Source: Negadavirga shengliensis (lineage in GTDB: Bacteria; Bacteroidota; Bacteroidia; Cytophagales; Cyclobacteriaceae). From it: a DNA stretch of 64,000 nt. Where the stretch lies: assembly GCF_042652345.1 (NCBI RefSeq), contig NZ_JBHSJJ010000013.1, forward strand, positions 102,512 through 166,511. Direction: 5' to 3'. Below, piece by piece: positions 8,877 through 18,224 of the stretch. The position numbers and the translations under genes were made by a program. How positions within the stretch are numbered: position 1 is the first letter of the stretch; every line of letters starts with the position of its first letter. Below the pieces are notes generated by a model, which was given only the letters and a program-made list of their open reading frames with translations, was not told the DNA's origin and searched no databases.

Positions 8877-11345
8877 TTATAGATTACTCAATAACTGTTC
8901 CAAACTTGCTTCGTCCTGTATTAAAACTTCTCTTGCCTTACTTCCTTCAAAAGGCCCCACGATTCCCGCCGCTTCCAACTGATCAATGATCCTGCCAGCC
9001 CGGTTGTATCCCAGCTTTAATTTCCTCTGTATCAGGGAGGTACTTCCCTGTTGGTGCAAAACAATAAGCCTCGCCGCTTCATCAAACAAGGGATCCCTGT
9101 CGGCCAGATCGATGTCCCCTATACCTCCGTCACCATCCTCTCCGACAAACTCGGGAAGCAGATAGGCATCGCTGTATCCGCGCTGCTCTCCTATCCAGTC
9201 ACAGATGGCATCGACTTCAGGTGTATCCAAAAAGGCGCACTGGAGTCGGATCACATCGGACCCCATGGACAACAACATATCTCCCATGCCGATCAACTGC
9301 TCTGCGCCGCCCGCATCCAAGATGGTCCTGCTGTCTATTTTGGAAGTGACCCTGAATGATAACCGGGCAGGAAAATTCGCCTTGATGATACCCGTGATCA
9401 CATTGACAGAGGGCCTTTGGGTAGCCACTACCAAGTGGATGCCAATGGCCCGGGCCAACTGGGCCAGCCTGGCAATGGGCCCTTCAATTTCTTTACCAGC
9501 CGTCATCATCAAGTCCGCCAGTTCGTCAATCACCAATACGATATAAGGCAAAAATTGATGCCCTTTTTCAGGATTGAGTTTTCTGGCCACAAACTTTGCG
9601 TTGTACTCTTTTAGATTACGGCATCCCGCATCCTTAAGCAGATCGTAGCGGTTATCCATTTCAATACAAAGAGAATTCAGCGTATAAATGACTTTCTTGG
9701 TATCGGTGATGATGGCCTCCTCAGAATTGGGAAGCTTTGCCAGAAAATGCCTTTCAATTTTATTGAAGAGGGTAAGCTCTACTTTTTTGGGGTCCACCAA
9801 TACCAGCTTCAGCTGGGAAGGATGCTTCTTATACACAAGGGAGGCCAGAATCATGTTGAGCCCGACGGATTTACCCTGCCCGGTAGCCCCTGCCATTAGC
9901 AAATGGGGCATTTTGGAAAGGTCCATCACGAACACCTCATTGGATATGGTTTTGCCGAGGGCCACCGGGAGTTCCTTGTCACTTTTCATGAACTTCTCCG
10001 TACCCAATACAGACCTTGCCGCCACTAGCTCCCTGTTTTTATTGGGAACCTCTATGCCTATGGTGCCTTTGCCTGGAATGGGTGCAATGATCCTGATGCC
10101 TAATGCCGCCAGATTCAACGCAATATCGTCTTCCAGGTTTTTGATTTTACTGATTTTAACTCCTGGATCGGGTATGATTTCGTAAAGGGTAACTGTGGGG
10201 CCGATGGTGGCCTTGATCTCCTGTATGCCAATCTTAAAGTTGACCAAGGTTTCCACGATTTTGTTTTTATTGTCCTCCAGCTCCTGCCGGGTGACCGTTA
10301 CCCTTTGCTGGTCATATTCATTCAAAAGATCAAGCGTAGGATACCGGTAACTCGGCAGGTCAAGGGTGGGATCGTAAGGATCGAGGTTTTCCACATGATC
10401 GGCTGTTTTTTCCACCTCACGGTTTTGGATGATGAAATTGTCCTCCTTGTCTTCTTCAAACAGATCATCTTCCTCCACCAGGGTTTTGTCCTCCACGTTG
10501 AATGCAGGCCCCTCTGTAGCAGCGGGCTTGGATGTTTTAGCGCCCTCATCAATCCGCCAGCTGTTGGCTTCAGGTTCGCCCTCTCCGGCCCTTTCACTAT
10601 TTGGCAGCTCAGGAGTGAATTCATCCGTCTCACTTGTTTCGCCCAGGAATTCCGTCTCCAAGTCTGCCTCATCAAATTCAGCGGTCTCCAGGTGCTGTTT
10701 TTCATCGGCGGTAAACCAATTGATGCTATCGATGTTAAAGAAGAAGATCACGAATATCAACAGAGAACCGAATATCAGTATAAAAGTCCCCCATCCCAGA
10801 AATTCATCCGAAAGCAGGGCAAGTTCATAGCCGAAACCTCCGCTGAGAAAACCCAAATAATTGTAATCTTCCATCAGGTGGACAAAGTAACCCATCAACA
10901 ACCCCAGCCAGAACAGGAAAAAGAGCGAAAATGCACTGTATCGCGTGAGGGACACCAGGTCCCTTTTGAAAGAAAGTCTAAATCCGATGAGAAATAGGAA
11001 AGGAGGAAATAGCAAAGCCGCCAGGCCAAACCATCGGTAGATAAAATAGTGGGCCATCAGGGCTCCTGAATATCCAAGCCAGTTTTGGGCCTCGACAGCC
11101 TGGTTTCGGATGGATTCTCCTGTTTCCCCCACGATGACACTTTGATCCGCCTGTCCTGAAAAAAGATAACTCAGAAAAGCCAAAAATAAAAATACGGCAA
11201 ACATCATAAAAAGAATGCCGAAGGATAACCCCCACCTTTTATCTTTAAAGATACTCCGTTTGACCGAAGTCTTTTCCTGCGCAGAGGGTTTTTTGGAATG
11301 TTCCTTTTTCTTAAAAGTATTTTTTTTATATGTATTCACAGCCAT
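8877..11345 (-). CDS. ftsK: DNA translocase FtsK/SpoIIIE
   Basis: 822 aa from the ATG at 11345. A TTG 21 bp upstream is in frame, but the ATG is preceded by AGGAAGAACGGAACCAAA and is the better start. FtsK pumps DNA at the division septum and helps resolve chromosome dimers. The N-terminus is very basic (YKKNTFKKKEHSKKP), followed by four transmembrane helices to about residue 215, an acidic linker rich in Glu/Asp, and the motor: beta-domain ELEDNKNKIVETLVNF, Walker A GATGQGKSVGLN, Walker B IVLVIDELADLM, and VVATQRPSVNVITG. The C-terminal winged-helix gamma domain (LQRKLKLGYNRAGRIID-like) recognises oriented chromosomal sequences. It is complete. Confidence 0.95.
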   Translation of the reverse strand: MAVNTYKKNTFKKKEHSKKPSAQEKTSVKRSIFKDKRWGLSFGILFMMFAVFLFLAFLSYLFSGQADQSVIVGETGESIRNQAVEAQNWLGYSGALMAHYFIYRWFGLAALLFPPFLFLIGFRLSFKRDLVSLTRYSAFSLFFLFWLGLLMGYFVHLMEDYNYLGFLSGGFGYELALLSDEFLGWGTFILIFGSLLIFVIFFFNIDSINWFTADEKQHLETAEFDEADLETEFLGETSETDEFTPELPNSERAGEGEPEANSWRIDEGAKTSKPAATEGPAFNVEDKTLVEEDDLFEEDKEDNFIIQNREVEKTADHVENLDPYDPTLDLPSYRYPTLDLLNEYDQQRVTVTRQELEDNKNKIVETLVNFKIGIQEIKATIGPTVTLYEIIPDPGVKISKIKNLEDDIALNLAALGIRIIAPIPGKGTIGIEVPNKNRELVAARSVLGTEKFMKSDKELPVALGKTISNEVFVMDLSKMPHLLMAGATGQGKSVGLNMILASLVYKKHPSQLKLVLVDPKKVELTLFNKIERHFLAKLPNSEEAIITDTKKVIYTLNSLCIEMDNRYDLLKDAGCRNLKEYNAKFVARKLNPEKGHQFLPYIVLVIDELADLMMTAGKEIEGPIARLAQLARAIGIHLVVATQRPSVNVITGIIKANFPARLSFRVTSKIDSRTILDAGGAEQLIGMGDMLLSMGSDVIRLQCAFLDTPEVDAICDWIGEQRGYSDAYLLPEFVGEDGDGGIGDIDLADRDPLFDEAARLIVLHQQGSTSLIQRKLKLGYNRAGRIIDQLEAAGIVGPFEGSKAREVLIQDEASLEQLLSNL

Positions 11346-11407
11346 TTTGGTTCCGTTCTTCCTCAATCAGGATGTAATTTAATGCTTGCTTCAGAAAATA
11401 AGAAATG

Positions 11408-12448
11408 CTATTCTTTATTAAGCCCTACTATTCCTTTTTTAATGCGCTTGATCAATGCCGGGCCCTCATAAATCATTCCGGTGTAAACCTGAACAAGACT
11501 TGCGCCGGCATTTAGCTTTTCGATGGCATCCTCAGCACTGAATATCCCTCCAACACCGATGATGGGAAAGCGGTTTTCTGATTTATCCGCAAGGTACCGA
11601 ATTACTTCTGTACTTCTCTTTTTAAGGCTCCTGCCGCTCAAGCCCCCGGCACCGATGGTATCCACTTTCTCCTTGGCCGTTTTAAGATTACTCCGGTCGA
11701 TCGTCGTATTGGTGGCGATGATGCCATCCAAGTTCGTTTCCAATACGATTTCCACGATGTCATCCAACTGCCCGTTTGTCAAATCCGGGGCTATTTTCAA
11801 AAGAATCGGCTTCGGTTTTTCCTGCCGGGCATTGCTTTCCTTTACGGCTTCCAGCAATTTCTTCAAAGGTTCTTTTTCCTGCAATTCCCGCAGGTTGGGG
11901 GTATTGGGGGAACTGATGTTGACTACAAAATAATCCACGTAGGGATGAAGCGTTTCCAGGCAATAGAGGTAATCATCCACCGCGTTTTCATTGGGGGTGA
12001 GTTTGTTTTTGCCGATATTGCCGCCAACCAGCACCTTGGACTTTCTTTTTTTTAACCTTTCCACTGCTCCCAATACGCCCTCGTTGTTGAACCCCATCCT
12101 ATTGATCAGGGCCTGGTCTTCCGGTAACCTGAAAAGCCTTGGCTTGGGATTACCCTCCTGGGGTTTGGGGGTAAGGGTGCCGATCTCAATAAAGCCAAAT
12201 CCCAGCATGGCCATCTCGTCTATCAATTTGGCATCTTTGTCAAACCCGGCGGCCAAGCCTACCGGATTGCTGAATTTGAGACCAAACACCTCCCTTTCCA
12301 ATACCGGGTTCTCATATTTGAATATCCTGTTAATAGATGGTTTGATTAAGGGCAGGTTAAAAAGCCGCTTGATCCAAGAGAAAGTAAAATGGTGTGCCGC
12401 CTCCGGCTGTTTTGTAAACAACAAAGGTTTGAAGATGGATTTGTACAC
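11408..12448 (-). CDS. pyrD: Dihydroorotate dehydrogenase (quinone), class 2
   Basis: 346 aa. This membrane-associated flavoprotein oxidises dihydroorotate to orotate and passes electrons to menaquinone. Motifs are GLAAGFDKDAKLIDEM (FMN site), NRMGFNNEG, the catalytic-serine strand NISSPNTPNLRELQ, ILLKIAPDL, IATNTT and GVGGIFSAEDA. The short N-terminal helical extension (YKSIFKPLLFTKQPEAAHHF) is that of class 2 enzymes. Translation starts at GTG (12448): an in-frame TGA is found about 14 codons upstream and no ATG lies between, while family members begin at this position (MYKS). It is 41 bp from the next gene downstream. Confidence 0.94.
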   Translation of the reverse strand: MYKSIFKPLLFTKQPEAAHHFTFSWIKRLFNLPLIKPSINRIFKYENPVLEREVFGLKFSNPVGLAAGFDKDAKLIDEMAMLGFGFIEIGTLTPKPQEGNPKPRLFRLPEDQALINRMGFNNEGVLGAVERLKKRKSKVLVGGNIGKNKLTPNENAVDDYLYCLETLHPYVDYFVVNISSPNTPNLRELQEKEPLKKLLEAVKESNARQEKPKPILLKIAPDLTNGQLDDIVEIVLETNLDGIIATNTTIDRSNLKTAKEKVDTIGAGGLSGRSLKKRSTEVIRYLADKSENRFPIIGVGGIFSAEDAIEKLNAGASLVQVYTGMIYEGPALIKRIKKGIVGLNKE

Positions 12449-12660
12449 AGTATGGTCAGGTTTGGTCCAGGCCGCTAAATTAATTCAATTCTCCGATTTA
12501 CACTTGATCCTTTTTTGTTTAAACTCAAAAATCACTGCTTCTTGTATAAAGATCCGGCAATTTGTTCCGGGGTTTTCTAAATAAACAGAAAATCATTATG
12601 ATTAGTATGATATATCAATATAGTATTTTTTCTCAGAATATTATAGGCATGAATTAATAT

Positions 12661-12856
12661 AACGTGAGTTCGGAATAAGAACGTCTAAAAAAGCCGTCTG
12701 TCGTCACGGCGAACTCTTTTTGGGGGATTAATAGGCTGGAAAATGGTGCGGTAGTCTTCTTTCGTAAGGAGATTCCCACGGCTCCACCCCATAGACCAGC
12801 CCCACGCGCCTCGGAATGACGGCTTTTTTACAAAAAAACGTCCCCGAACTCACGTT
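12661..12856. mobile_element. MITE-like element with 13-bp terminal inverted repeats
   Basis: The ends are exact inverted repeats: AACGTGAGTTCGG at 12661-12673 and CCGAACTCACGTT at 12844-12856. A second inner pair follows: AAAAAAGCCGTC near the left end against GACGGCTTTTTT near the right end. The 196-bp body has no open frame, and its inner parts (gtcacggcgaactc, cctcggaatgacgg) resemble dispersed short repeats of Bacteroidota genomes. The flanks are ATAT on the left and GATATA on the right, so a short AT-rich target duplication is possible but not clear. No transposase is nearby; if mobile, it is non-autonomous. Confidence 0.65.
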
Positions 12857-12960
12857 GATATAAAATCAAAATCACGGTGTTTATAGAAGTATTGACGGGG
12901 GTGTGAAAATCAGTTCGCAAAATGCTACTTAAAAACTTCCCAGACATAGACATTAAGTGA

Positions 12961-12997
12961 AAGCGGCTTTTTGGTTATTTGCCGCTTGCATTTTTTA
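12961..12997 (+). terminator. Possible hairpin terminator
   Basis: Perfect 7-bp arms AAGCGGC (12961-12967) and GCCGCTT (12981-12987) with a 13-nt loop, followed by GCATTTTTT on the plus strand. No plus-strand gene is known upstream, so it may be part of a decayed element instead. Confidence 0.3.
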
Positions 12998-13162
12998 TAG
13001 GCCGAAAAAAGTGCATCCGGCTTTTTTTGAATTTGGCTCATCAGAACAAATGAGCTTCGCCTGAGTGTCTTCTCACAGGCCGCGCGGTAGAGCGATTTAC
13101 ATATAAAAAGGCCACCCCGGCATGTTTATCGCTGGAAGGTAATTGTTTTTGCCAATGAAACC

Positions 13163-13474
13163 CTATTTGAAAAGATTATTGATGGCTGCTATCAACGCGG
13201 AAAAGCCTTCCTTAAAGTGTTGGAGGGACTCCTGAAGCTTGGGCTCCACATCTTTTCGTCTGCCCTTGTATTTATTTTCAAACTGTTTTTTCTTCTCCTT
13301 AAGGTCTTTCTCCAGTTTTTCTTTATTTTTTTTCAGTTCCTGGATCTTTTCTTCGATTTCATCCCTTGCCTCTCCCGTAGCCTGGGCCCCTTTTTCGATC
13401 AAAATTTCGATTTTGCTCCCGATGTCCTGAAGCATTTTTTCGATTTCATCAAACGCAGATTTCTTCTTGGCCAT
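13163..13474 (-). CDS. Small coiled-coil protein of unknown function
   Basis: 103 aa, nearly all helical and highly charged. From about residue 25 to 75 it is a continuous Lys/Glu coiled coil (EARDEIEEKIQELKKNKEK). The N-terminus MAKKKSAFDEIEKMLQDIG and the C-terminus (FKEGFSALIAAINNLFK) are amphipathic. There is no signal peptide or membrane segment, so it is cytosolic. It resembles short conserved hypothetical proteins of Bacteroidota; a phasin-like or nucleoid role cannot be decided. It stands alone, with AT-rich non-coding DNA on both sides. Confidence 0.7.
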   Translation of the reverse strand: MAKKKSAFDEIEKMLQDIGSKIEILIEKGAQATGEARDEIEEKIQELKKNKEKLEKDLKEKKKQFENKYKGRRKDVEPKLQESLQHFKEGFSALIAAINNLFK

Positions 13475-13890
13475 TCTTTAAGAGGTTAGTTCTTCTGATA
13501 AATGTAATCATTTTTTGCAGAAACGTCTGATTTTTGAAAGGCATAATTCCAGTGCAGGGATTTTTATGTTTTACTTTTTATATGGTAAGAAAAGGAGGTT
13601 TAAATCTTTATTTTACTGACGCAACGCTCATTACCAAATCCCTCCTGTAACTCTGGGCTCCTGTGGTATACTTTTTAACCACAAAGGCAAAGGAGGAATA
13701 AAAGTCATAAACTTTTACTTTATTCTATCCATCAAGTGGTATCCGTAGAATTTTGGTTAGTATTTTTGTAATTTCATATCAATATCGTTGCGGTATTATG
13801 TTACCTAAAGCTCATCGGTTTTCATAATGGCAACCGGCTTTTTTGGACCATCTGGCAGCGGAAAAACCAAATTATAGCAATGATAATAAG
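13475..13890. other. Intergenic gap, AT-rich, possible promoter
   Basis: 416 bp between divergent genes. A TATTTTTG box on the plus strand at 13761-13768 fits TAnnTTTG but has no TTG at the proper distance. A short GTGGT/ACCAC stem occurs near 13667-13690. I see no gene. Confidence 0.4.
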
Positions 13891-15084
13891 ATGATTAAAA
13901 ATAAAACGAATCATTTATTGAATGCCATAATACATAAAACATGGCTTTATGCAGTTCTTATATCGCTATCCTGCAATAGCCAGTTTAAACCTAAGTTGGA
14001 ACAAGAGGTAGAAGTTATTGAAGCCCAAAAGCGCTCGATCTTGAAATTCAGTTCATTTGTAGAGAGGATTGAATATTTTGTACTTCCTGATGACTTACCA
14101 ATCAGGTATATCGATAAAGTAATGGCAAATGACGAGCTGTATTTTTTGTGTGATTTTTATTTTTCTATGGGAGTTGTAATTTTGGATAAAAACTTTGAGC
14201 ACATTGGGACGGTTAAAAATTTTGGAGAAGGTCCAAAAGAATACCCATATATTCGGGATGTTACTATAAATAATGATTTAAACACCATTGATATCCTTTC
14301 TTTAACAAAAATATTGAGGTTTGATTTTAACGGCGATTTTTTGGAAGAATTTAGAATTCCTATCCAATTCACAAACTTCCAGCACCTTAAGAAAGATGAT
14401 TATATGATTTATATACCTTCTTACTTCACTGAGGGTCTGGCAAATGAGGAGTTATCGGGATTTGTCTTGTTCAATTGGGACTCTGGAAAAAACCTGATTA
14501 CTCCTGTTATACCCCAACATTATAAAAATGGGTTGCCCGCTGTTACGGATAATAATATTCTAAGTAAATGGAACAACGATTGTTTTTTCTCAATGACTTA
14601 TTCAGATACCATTTACTGCCTTAATGAAGACAATCATATTAAAAGGAAATATGTGTTAGACTTTGGTAAAGGTCAATTTCCCGTGGAGTTGCTTTCAAAA
14701 TATAATGTACCGGATAAGCAGTATGAAGAAAGAATAAAACCCTATAGTTTTCAACGGGCTAATTTATACGCTAGTGATAAATATATAATAACCACCTATA
14801 TAGATAAGAATGGTTTTTCTCCTATAATATACAACCGGGATACTAAATTGTCATTATACGGGACAATCAGTGTCAATGATATTGACCACGGAAGCGATAA
14901 AATCGTTCCAAAGCTTCTCAAAAACAATGTTCTTTATTCATTTTATGAATCTGATATATTGCTTAGTTACTATGAATACCATATAGAAAAGCTGACGGAG
15001 GTGGATAATGAGTTTACAAAATTAGTGAGAGGCTTGGACAAAGAGTCTTCTCCACTCGTGATTACTAAATATTTTCTGAAGTGA
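13891..15084 (+). CDS. 6-bladed beta-propeller lipoprotein
   Basis: 397 aa from the ATG at 13891; an upstream TTG in frame (13843) would add 16 residues before the signal peptide. The start ends in a lipobox-like LISLSCNSQ, so the protein is probably a lipoprotein. The body (YIDKVMANDELYFLCDF, VVILDKNFEHIGTVKNFG, EGPKEYPYIRDVTIN, TKILRFDFNGDFLEEF) is the 6-bladed beta-propeller family common in Bacteroidota, whose members sit on the cell envelope and have no assigned enzymatic role. The gene is visibly richer in A/T than its neighbours, and it lies alone next to a MITE-like element, which suggests a recent arrival or relaxed selection. Confidence 0.75.
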   Translation: MIKNKTNHLLNAIIHKTWLYAVLISLSCNSQFKPKLEQEVEVIEAQKRSILKFSSFVERIEYFVLPDDLPIRYIDKVMANDELYFLCDFYFSMGVVILDKNFEHIGTVKNFGEGPKEYPYIRDVTINNDLNTIDILSLTKILRFDFNGDFLEEFRIPIQFTNFQHLKKDDYMIYIPSYFTEGLANEELSGFVLFNWDSGKNLITPVIPQHYKNGLPAVTDNNILSKWNNDCFFSMTYSDTIYCLNEDNHIKRKYVLDFGKGQFPVELLSKYNVPDKQYEERIKPYSFQRANLYASDKYIITTYIDKNGFSPIIYNRDTKLSLYGTISVNDIDHGSDKIVPKLLKNNVLYSFYESDILLSYYEYHIEKLTEVDNEFTKLVRGLDKESSPLVITKYFLK

Positions 15085-15180
15085 TTTTTTGAAATAACTA
15101 CTCACTATTCATTGTCTCTTGCTCAAATGGGCGGAATGATGCCTGTGCCAAATCTCCCGACTTCTATCGGACACCTTATC

Positions 15181-18075
15181 CTACCAGCTCCTGGCACCTC
15201 CTCCCGGACGCCTGTGCGGAGGTCCTCCGGGGCCGAAACGGTCTTGGCTGTCATCATTTTCGGCTTTCTTGAAATTCCCGATGATATAGGTGAAGGAGAC
15301 CATGGCATAACGGGTCAAAACATTGGTAAACACATCCGTCACGGCCACATCGGACACGGTTCTGGAGATACTGTTGTTTTGCTTCAGCAAGTCGAACACA
15401 TACAGCTTAAGTTCACCCTTGTTGTTCTTAAGAAACCGGTAGCCTGCCTCCACGTTCCACAGCCACACGGACTGGTCCAATCCTTCAGACAGCCCCCTGT
15501 ACAGCATGTTATTTACATTGTTGGCGATGAACGTTTTACCGTTGTTCGGAGAATAATAGAACCTGAGGTTGCTGCTCTGTATGTAATAATTGTTGTTCAG
15601 GTTGGTTTGCAGGCTGCTTTTCACGATGGTGTAGGTTCCAAAGGTAGACAAGGTGAAATCCACGTCTTTGCTGATATTGCTGGCGAATGTAATGCCCTGG
15701 CGGAGATCAATGTTTTCATTGATATTCATCTGGTCATTGATCAGGCCGGGGGTTCTGCCATAGCTGATGCCCGGGTTGAGATTCAGCTTGGTTTTTAACT
15801 TGGGAATGTTGGTGCCGTAGTTCAGGAAGAGCCTGGACATCATCTGCCCGTTGAGATTAACGGGCCTCGTGATCTGTCCACCGCTTCTCAGCAGGACCTC
15901 ATTGTTGATAAGGGTATCCTGCGGCGCTACAAAGGTACTTGTCCCTATAAAGTTGTCTGTGAAGGAAGCAAAGAGGAATAAGAACAAGGTTTTGTTCGTC
16001 TCCATATTCACTTTGGACATGTTCACAAAAAAAGTGTTGTTGAAACTCTGTCCCAGATCCGGGTTCCCCACGGATAGGTTCAGCGGGTTGCTGTTATTGA
16101 TCACATTTTGCAGTTGATTGACAGAAGGTTCGTTGGTATTGGTCCTGTACCTGAACCTGAAGTTTGTCCCTTTCTCCGTCCGGTAATTAAGGATGGCGGT
16201 GGGCAATATATTTTTGAAATCCCTGTAGAACGTCCCCTCCGCAGGAAACGTAATTTCATTGTCCAACACAGCATACTGATAATCCAGGCTGAGGTTGGCA
16301 TTAAAGCCTTTGTAATTATAGCGGTATCCCAAACCGGCCCTTTGGGTAATGAACTTGTTGTCAAATTCGTTGCTCAATGCCGTGTCCAATACCATGATCC
16401 CCTGTTCGTTGGCCAGCTGAAAAGTTTTTTGGTCAGCCGCACTTTTGTTATTGCCTATCTGATAACTCAGGGTGGCGATTGATCTTTCTGTAATGGGCTC
16501 CGTATAGGTGATGTTGGCCCGGTAGTTAAAGCCATCAGAAAGGGCAAAAGTCTCCTGGACAAGGGTGTCCATAGCATTCCGTACGTAGTCCTGGTTGGAT
16601 GCGATCAAATCGGTAAGCTGGTCTCTCTTGTTCAAAGAAGTAAAGAGATCCGTAGAAAGCGTCCTTCCCCGCTTTCCGAACATATAGCGGTAAGTAAGGT
16701 TATTGGAAATGTTGTACCCTTTGGTTTCGTTGTCCGTGATGGTCCTTGTATCGCTTAAGGAGTCCAACCTTTCATTCATATTCAATCCATCGAGAGCACT
16801 ATAACGGAAGTTCTTCTGAAAGTTGATGGAAGGGGTGATGATCAAAGCATTTTTCTCGTTGATGTCATACTCAATCCTACCATTCATCCGGTGGTTGTTG
16901 TTGGTGATGGTGGATATTTGGTCTTCCTGATAGATTTGTCTCTGGGTTTCGGTCACCACAGTTTCGCGGTTGGTGCTTTCAAAGACATTGTTGTCGGTGG
17001 AATTGAAGAAGTAACTTCCGGTAAAATTTATTTTTTCGCCCCACTTGTCACTGTAATTCAGCCCCAGGGAGTTGGTGGTGATGATCCCGTTGTTTTGGGC
17101 TACGGCGAAGTTATTGCCACCGCGTCCGCCACCAAAACCACCGCCGCCCATTCCGCCTCTTCTGCCGCCGCCGCCGGCAGCCCCGCTGGTGACACCCAGC
17201 AGATCGTCAGAAGAAAAGTTTTGTTGGTTGATGTTGTTAAAGAGCCCGATGATGGATATTCTCTTGTTCCCTTTAAAAAAATTGATGTTTCCTCCCAATG
17301 AGTAGCGGTCATCGGTTCCGTATCCTCCATAAACCCTTCCAAAGTGGCTGTTGCGCATATTCCCCCGCGTAATGATGTTGATGGTCTTGGCGTAGTTGCC
17401 GTCATCCAATCCCGTCAGCCTGGATTGGTCTGACCTTTGGTCCAGCACCTCCACACTCTCGATCATGTCGGCTGGCAAATTGCGCAAGGCGATGGAGGGA
17501 TCGCTTCCGAAAAACTCGCGGCCATCGACCAGGACCTTTTGTACCTGTTCGCCCTGGGCTTGGACCTGCCCGTTTTCTATGGTGACCCCCGGCAGTTTTC
17601 CGATAAGGTCCTCCGCCATGGCATTTTCCCGGGTTTTAAAGGCGCTGGCGTTAAAGACGGCGGTGTCGCCTTTCATCTCGCCTACCGCAGTCTGGCCTTC
17701 GATGACCACCTCTCCCAAAAGCTTGCTGTCTTCACGGAGGGCGATGGTGCCGAGGTCCAAGGGAGTTCCCCTACTGATGTTCTGGATTATTCTTTCGTAG
17801 CCGATGTAGGATATTTCCAGCTTAAAAGCCGGCAATCTTGGATAAGCAAGGGAAAAAACCCCTTCCTGATCCGTAACGGTATTACTGACCAACGAATCTT
17901 CGGGAGTTTTGATCATCACATTAGCACCTATCAAGGGCTCCTGGGTGGCAGCTTCCACAATCTTGCCGGTGATGGTAGGCACTTGCCGTCCTTGTCCTCC
18001 TTCTCCCCTTCTCTGCTGTGCCATGAGACCATGGGCAATACATAAAAATAAAAATATGCAGGTAGAAATTCTCAT
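15181..18075 (-). CDS. Outer-membrane beta-barrel protein, TonB-dependent-receptor-like, with glycine-rich insert
   Basis: 964 aa from the ATG at 18075, which opens a signal peptide (MRISTCIFLFLCIAHGLMAQ); the longer frame to 18120 is rejected. Order of parts: short basic/Gly segment (QRRGEGGQGRQ), a CarboxypepD_reg-like domain (PTITGKIVEAATQEPLIGANV), a plug-like domain (DLIGKLPGVTIENGQVQAQG, VLVDGREFFGSDPSIALRNLPA), then a barrel of about 700 residues. A glycine/arginine-rich stretch (AAGGGGRRGGMGGGGFGGG) is inserted around 17110-17190, and the C-terminus is proline/glycine-rich (GPGGPPHRRPGGGARSW). The family resembles the receptor at 640-3081 but is larger. The ligand is unknown; no partner lipoprotein is adjacent. 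Confidence 0.85.
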   Translation of the reverse strand: MRISTCIFLFLCIAHGLMAQQRRGEGGQGRQVPTITGKIVEAATQEPLIGANVMIKTPEDSLVSNTVTDQEGVFSLAYPRLPAFKLEISYIGYERIIQNISRGTPLDLGTIALREDSKLLGEVVIEGQTAVGEMKGDTAVFNASAFKTRENAMAEDLIGKLPGVTIENGQVQAQGEQVQKVLVDGREFFGSDPSIALRNLPADMIESVEVLDQRSDQSRLTGLDDGNYAKTINIITRGNMRNSHFGRVYGGYGTDDRYSLGGNINFFKGNKRISIIGLFNNINQQNFSSDDLLGVTSGAAGGGGRRGGMGGGGFGGGRGGNNFAVAQNNGIITTNSLGLNYSDKWGEKINFTGSYFFNSTDNNVFESTNRETVVTETQRQIYQEDQISTITNNNHRMNGRIEYDINEKNALIITPSINFQKNFRYSALDGLNMNERLDSLSDTRTITDNETKGYNISNNLTYRYMFGKRGRTLSTDLFTSLNKRDQLTDLIASNQDYVRNAMDTLVQETFALSDGFNYRANITYTEPITERSIATLSYQIGNNKSAADQKTFQLANEQGIMVLDTALSNEFDNKFITQRAGLGYRYNYKGFNANLSLDYQYAVLDNEITFPAEGTFYRDFKNILPTAILNYRTEKGTNFRFRYRTNTNEPSVNQLQNVINNSNPLNLSVGNPDLGQSFNNTFFVNMSKVNMETNKTLFLFLFASFTDNFIGTSTFVAPQDTLINNEVLLRSGGQITRPVNLNGQMMSRLFLNYGTNIPKLKTKLNLNPGISYGRTPGLINDQMNINENIDLRQGITFASNISKDVDFTLSTFGTYTIVKSSLQTNLNNNYYIQSSNLRFYYSPNNGKTFIANNVNNMLYRGLSEGLDQSVWLWNVEAGYRFLKNNKGELKLYVFDLLKQNNSISRTVSDVAVTDVFTNVLTRYAMVSFTYIIGNFKKAENDDSQDRFGPGGPPHRRPGGGARSW

Positions 18076-18172
18076 AAACGCTGGGTTAGTTGCTAGGGTT
18101 AGACCACCAACAAGCAACAAGGTTTAATGAGCGAATTCCATAAATTTTAAAAGGCAGAAAAAATGAATAAAT

Positions 18173-18216
18173 GGTGAAAAAAAGGGATTAAAATATTTTA
18201 ATCCCTTTTTTTCACC
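18173..18216. terminator. Bidirectional terminator, 44-bp perfect palindrome
   Basis: Two 22-bp arms with no spacer: GGTGAAAAAAAGGGATTAAA(AT) on the left and its exact reverse complement on the right, ending in CCCTTTTTTTCACC. Each strand therefore has a stem followed by a run of T. It lies just after the ytxJ stop (18225, minus) and about 100 bp upstream of the receptor start (18075, minus), so it should end the ytxJ transcript and insulate the receptor gene. Confidence 0.7.
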
Positions 18217-18224
18217 AAAGACGG

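Larger units (their letters stand above)
12449..13162. other. Long intergenic stretch holding a MITE-like element and hairpins
   Basis: 714 bp between pyrD and a coiled-coil gene. It contains the 196-bp inverted-repeat element (separate entry), a hairpin with perfect 7-bp arms at 12961-12987 (AAGCGGC/GCCGCTT) followed by GCATTTTTT, and a weaker GCTCAT/ATGAGC pair at about 13036-13055. I see no open frame with coding character. Confidence 0.6.

Noticed and set aside
13036..13055. Short GCTCAT/ATGAGC stem
   Set aside because: No T-run and no gene ending nearby; too short to call a terminator.
15085..15180. Terminator between the convergent beta-propeller and receptor genes
   Set aside because: No stem with a T-tail was found in this 96-bp gap.
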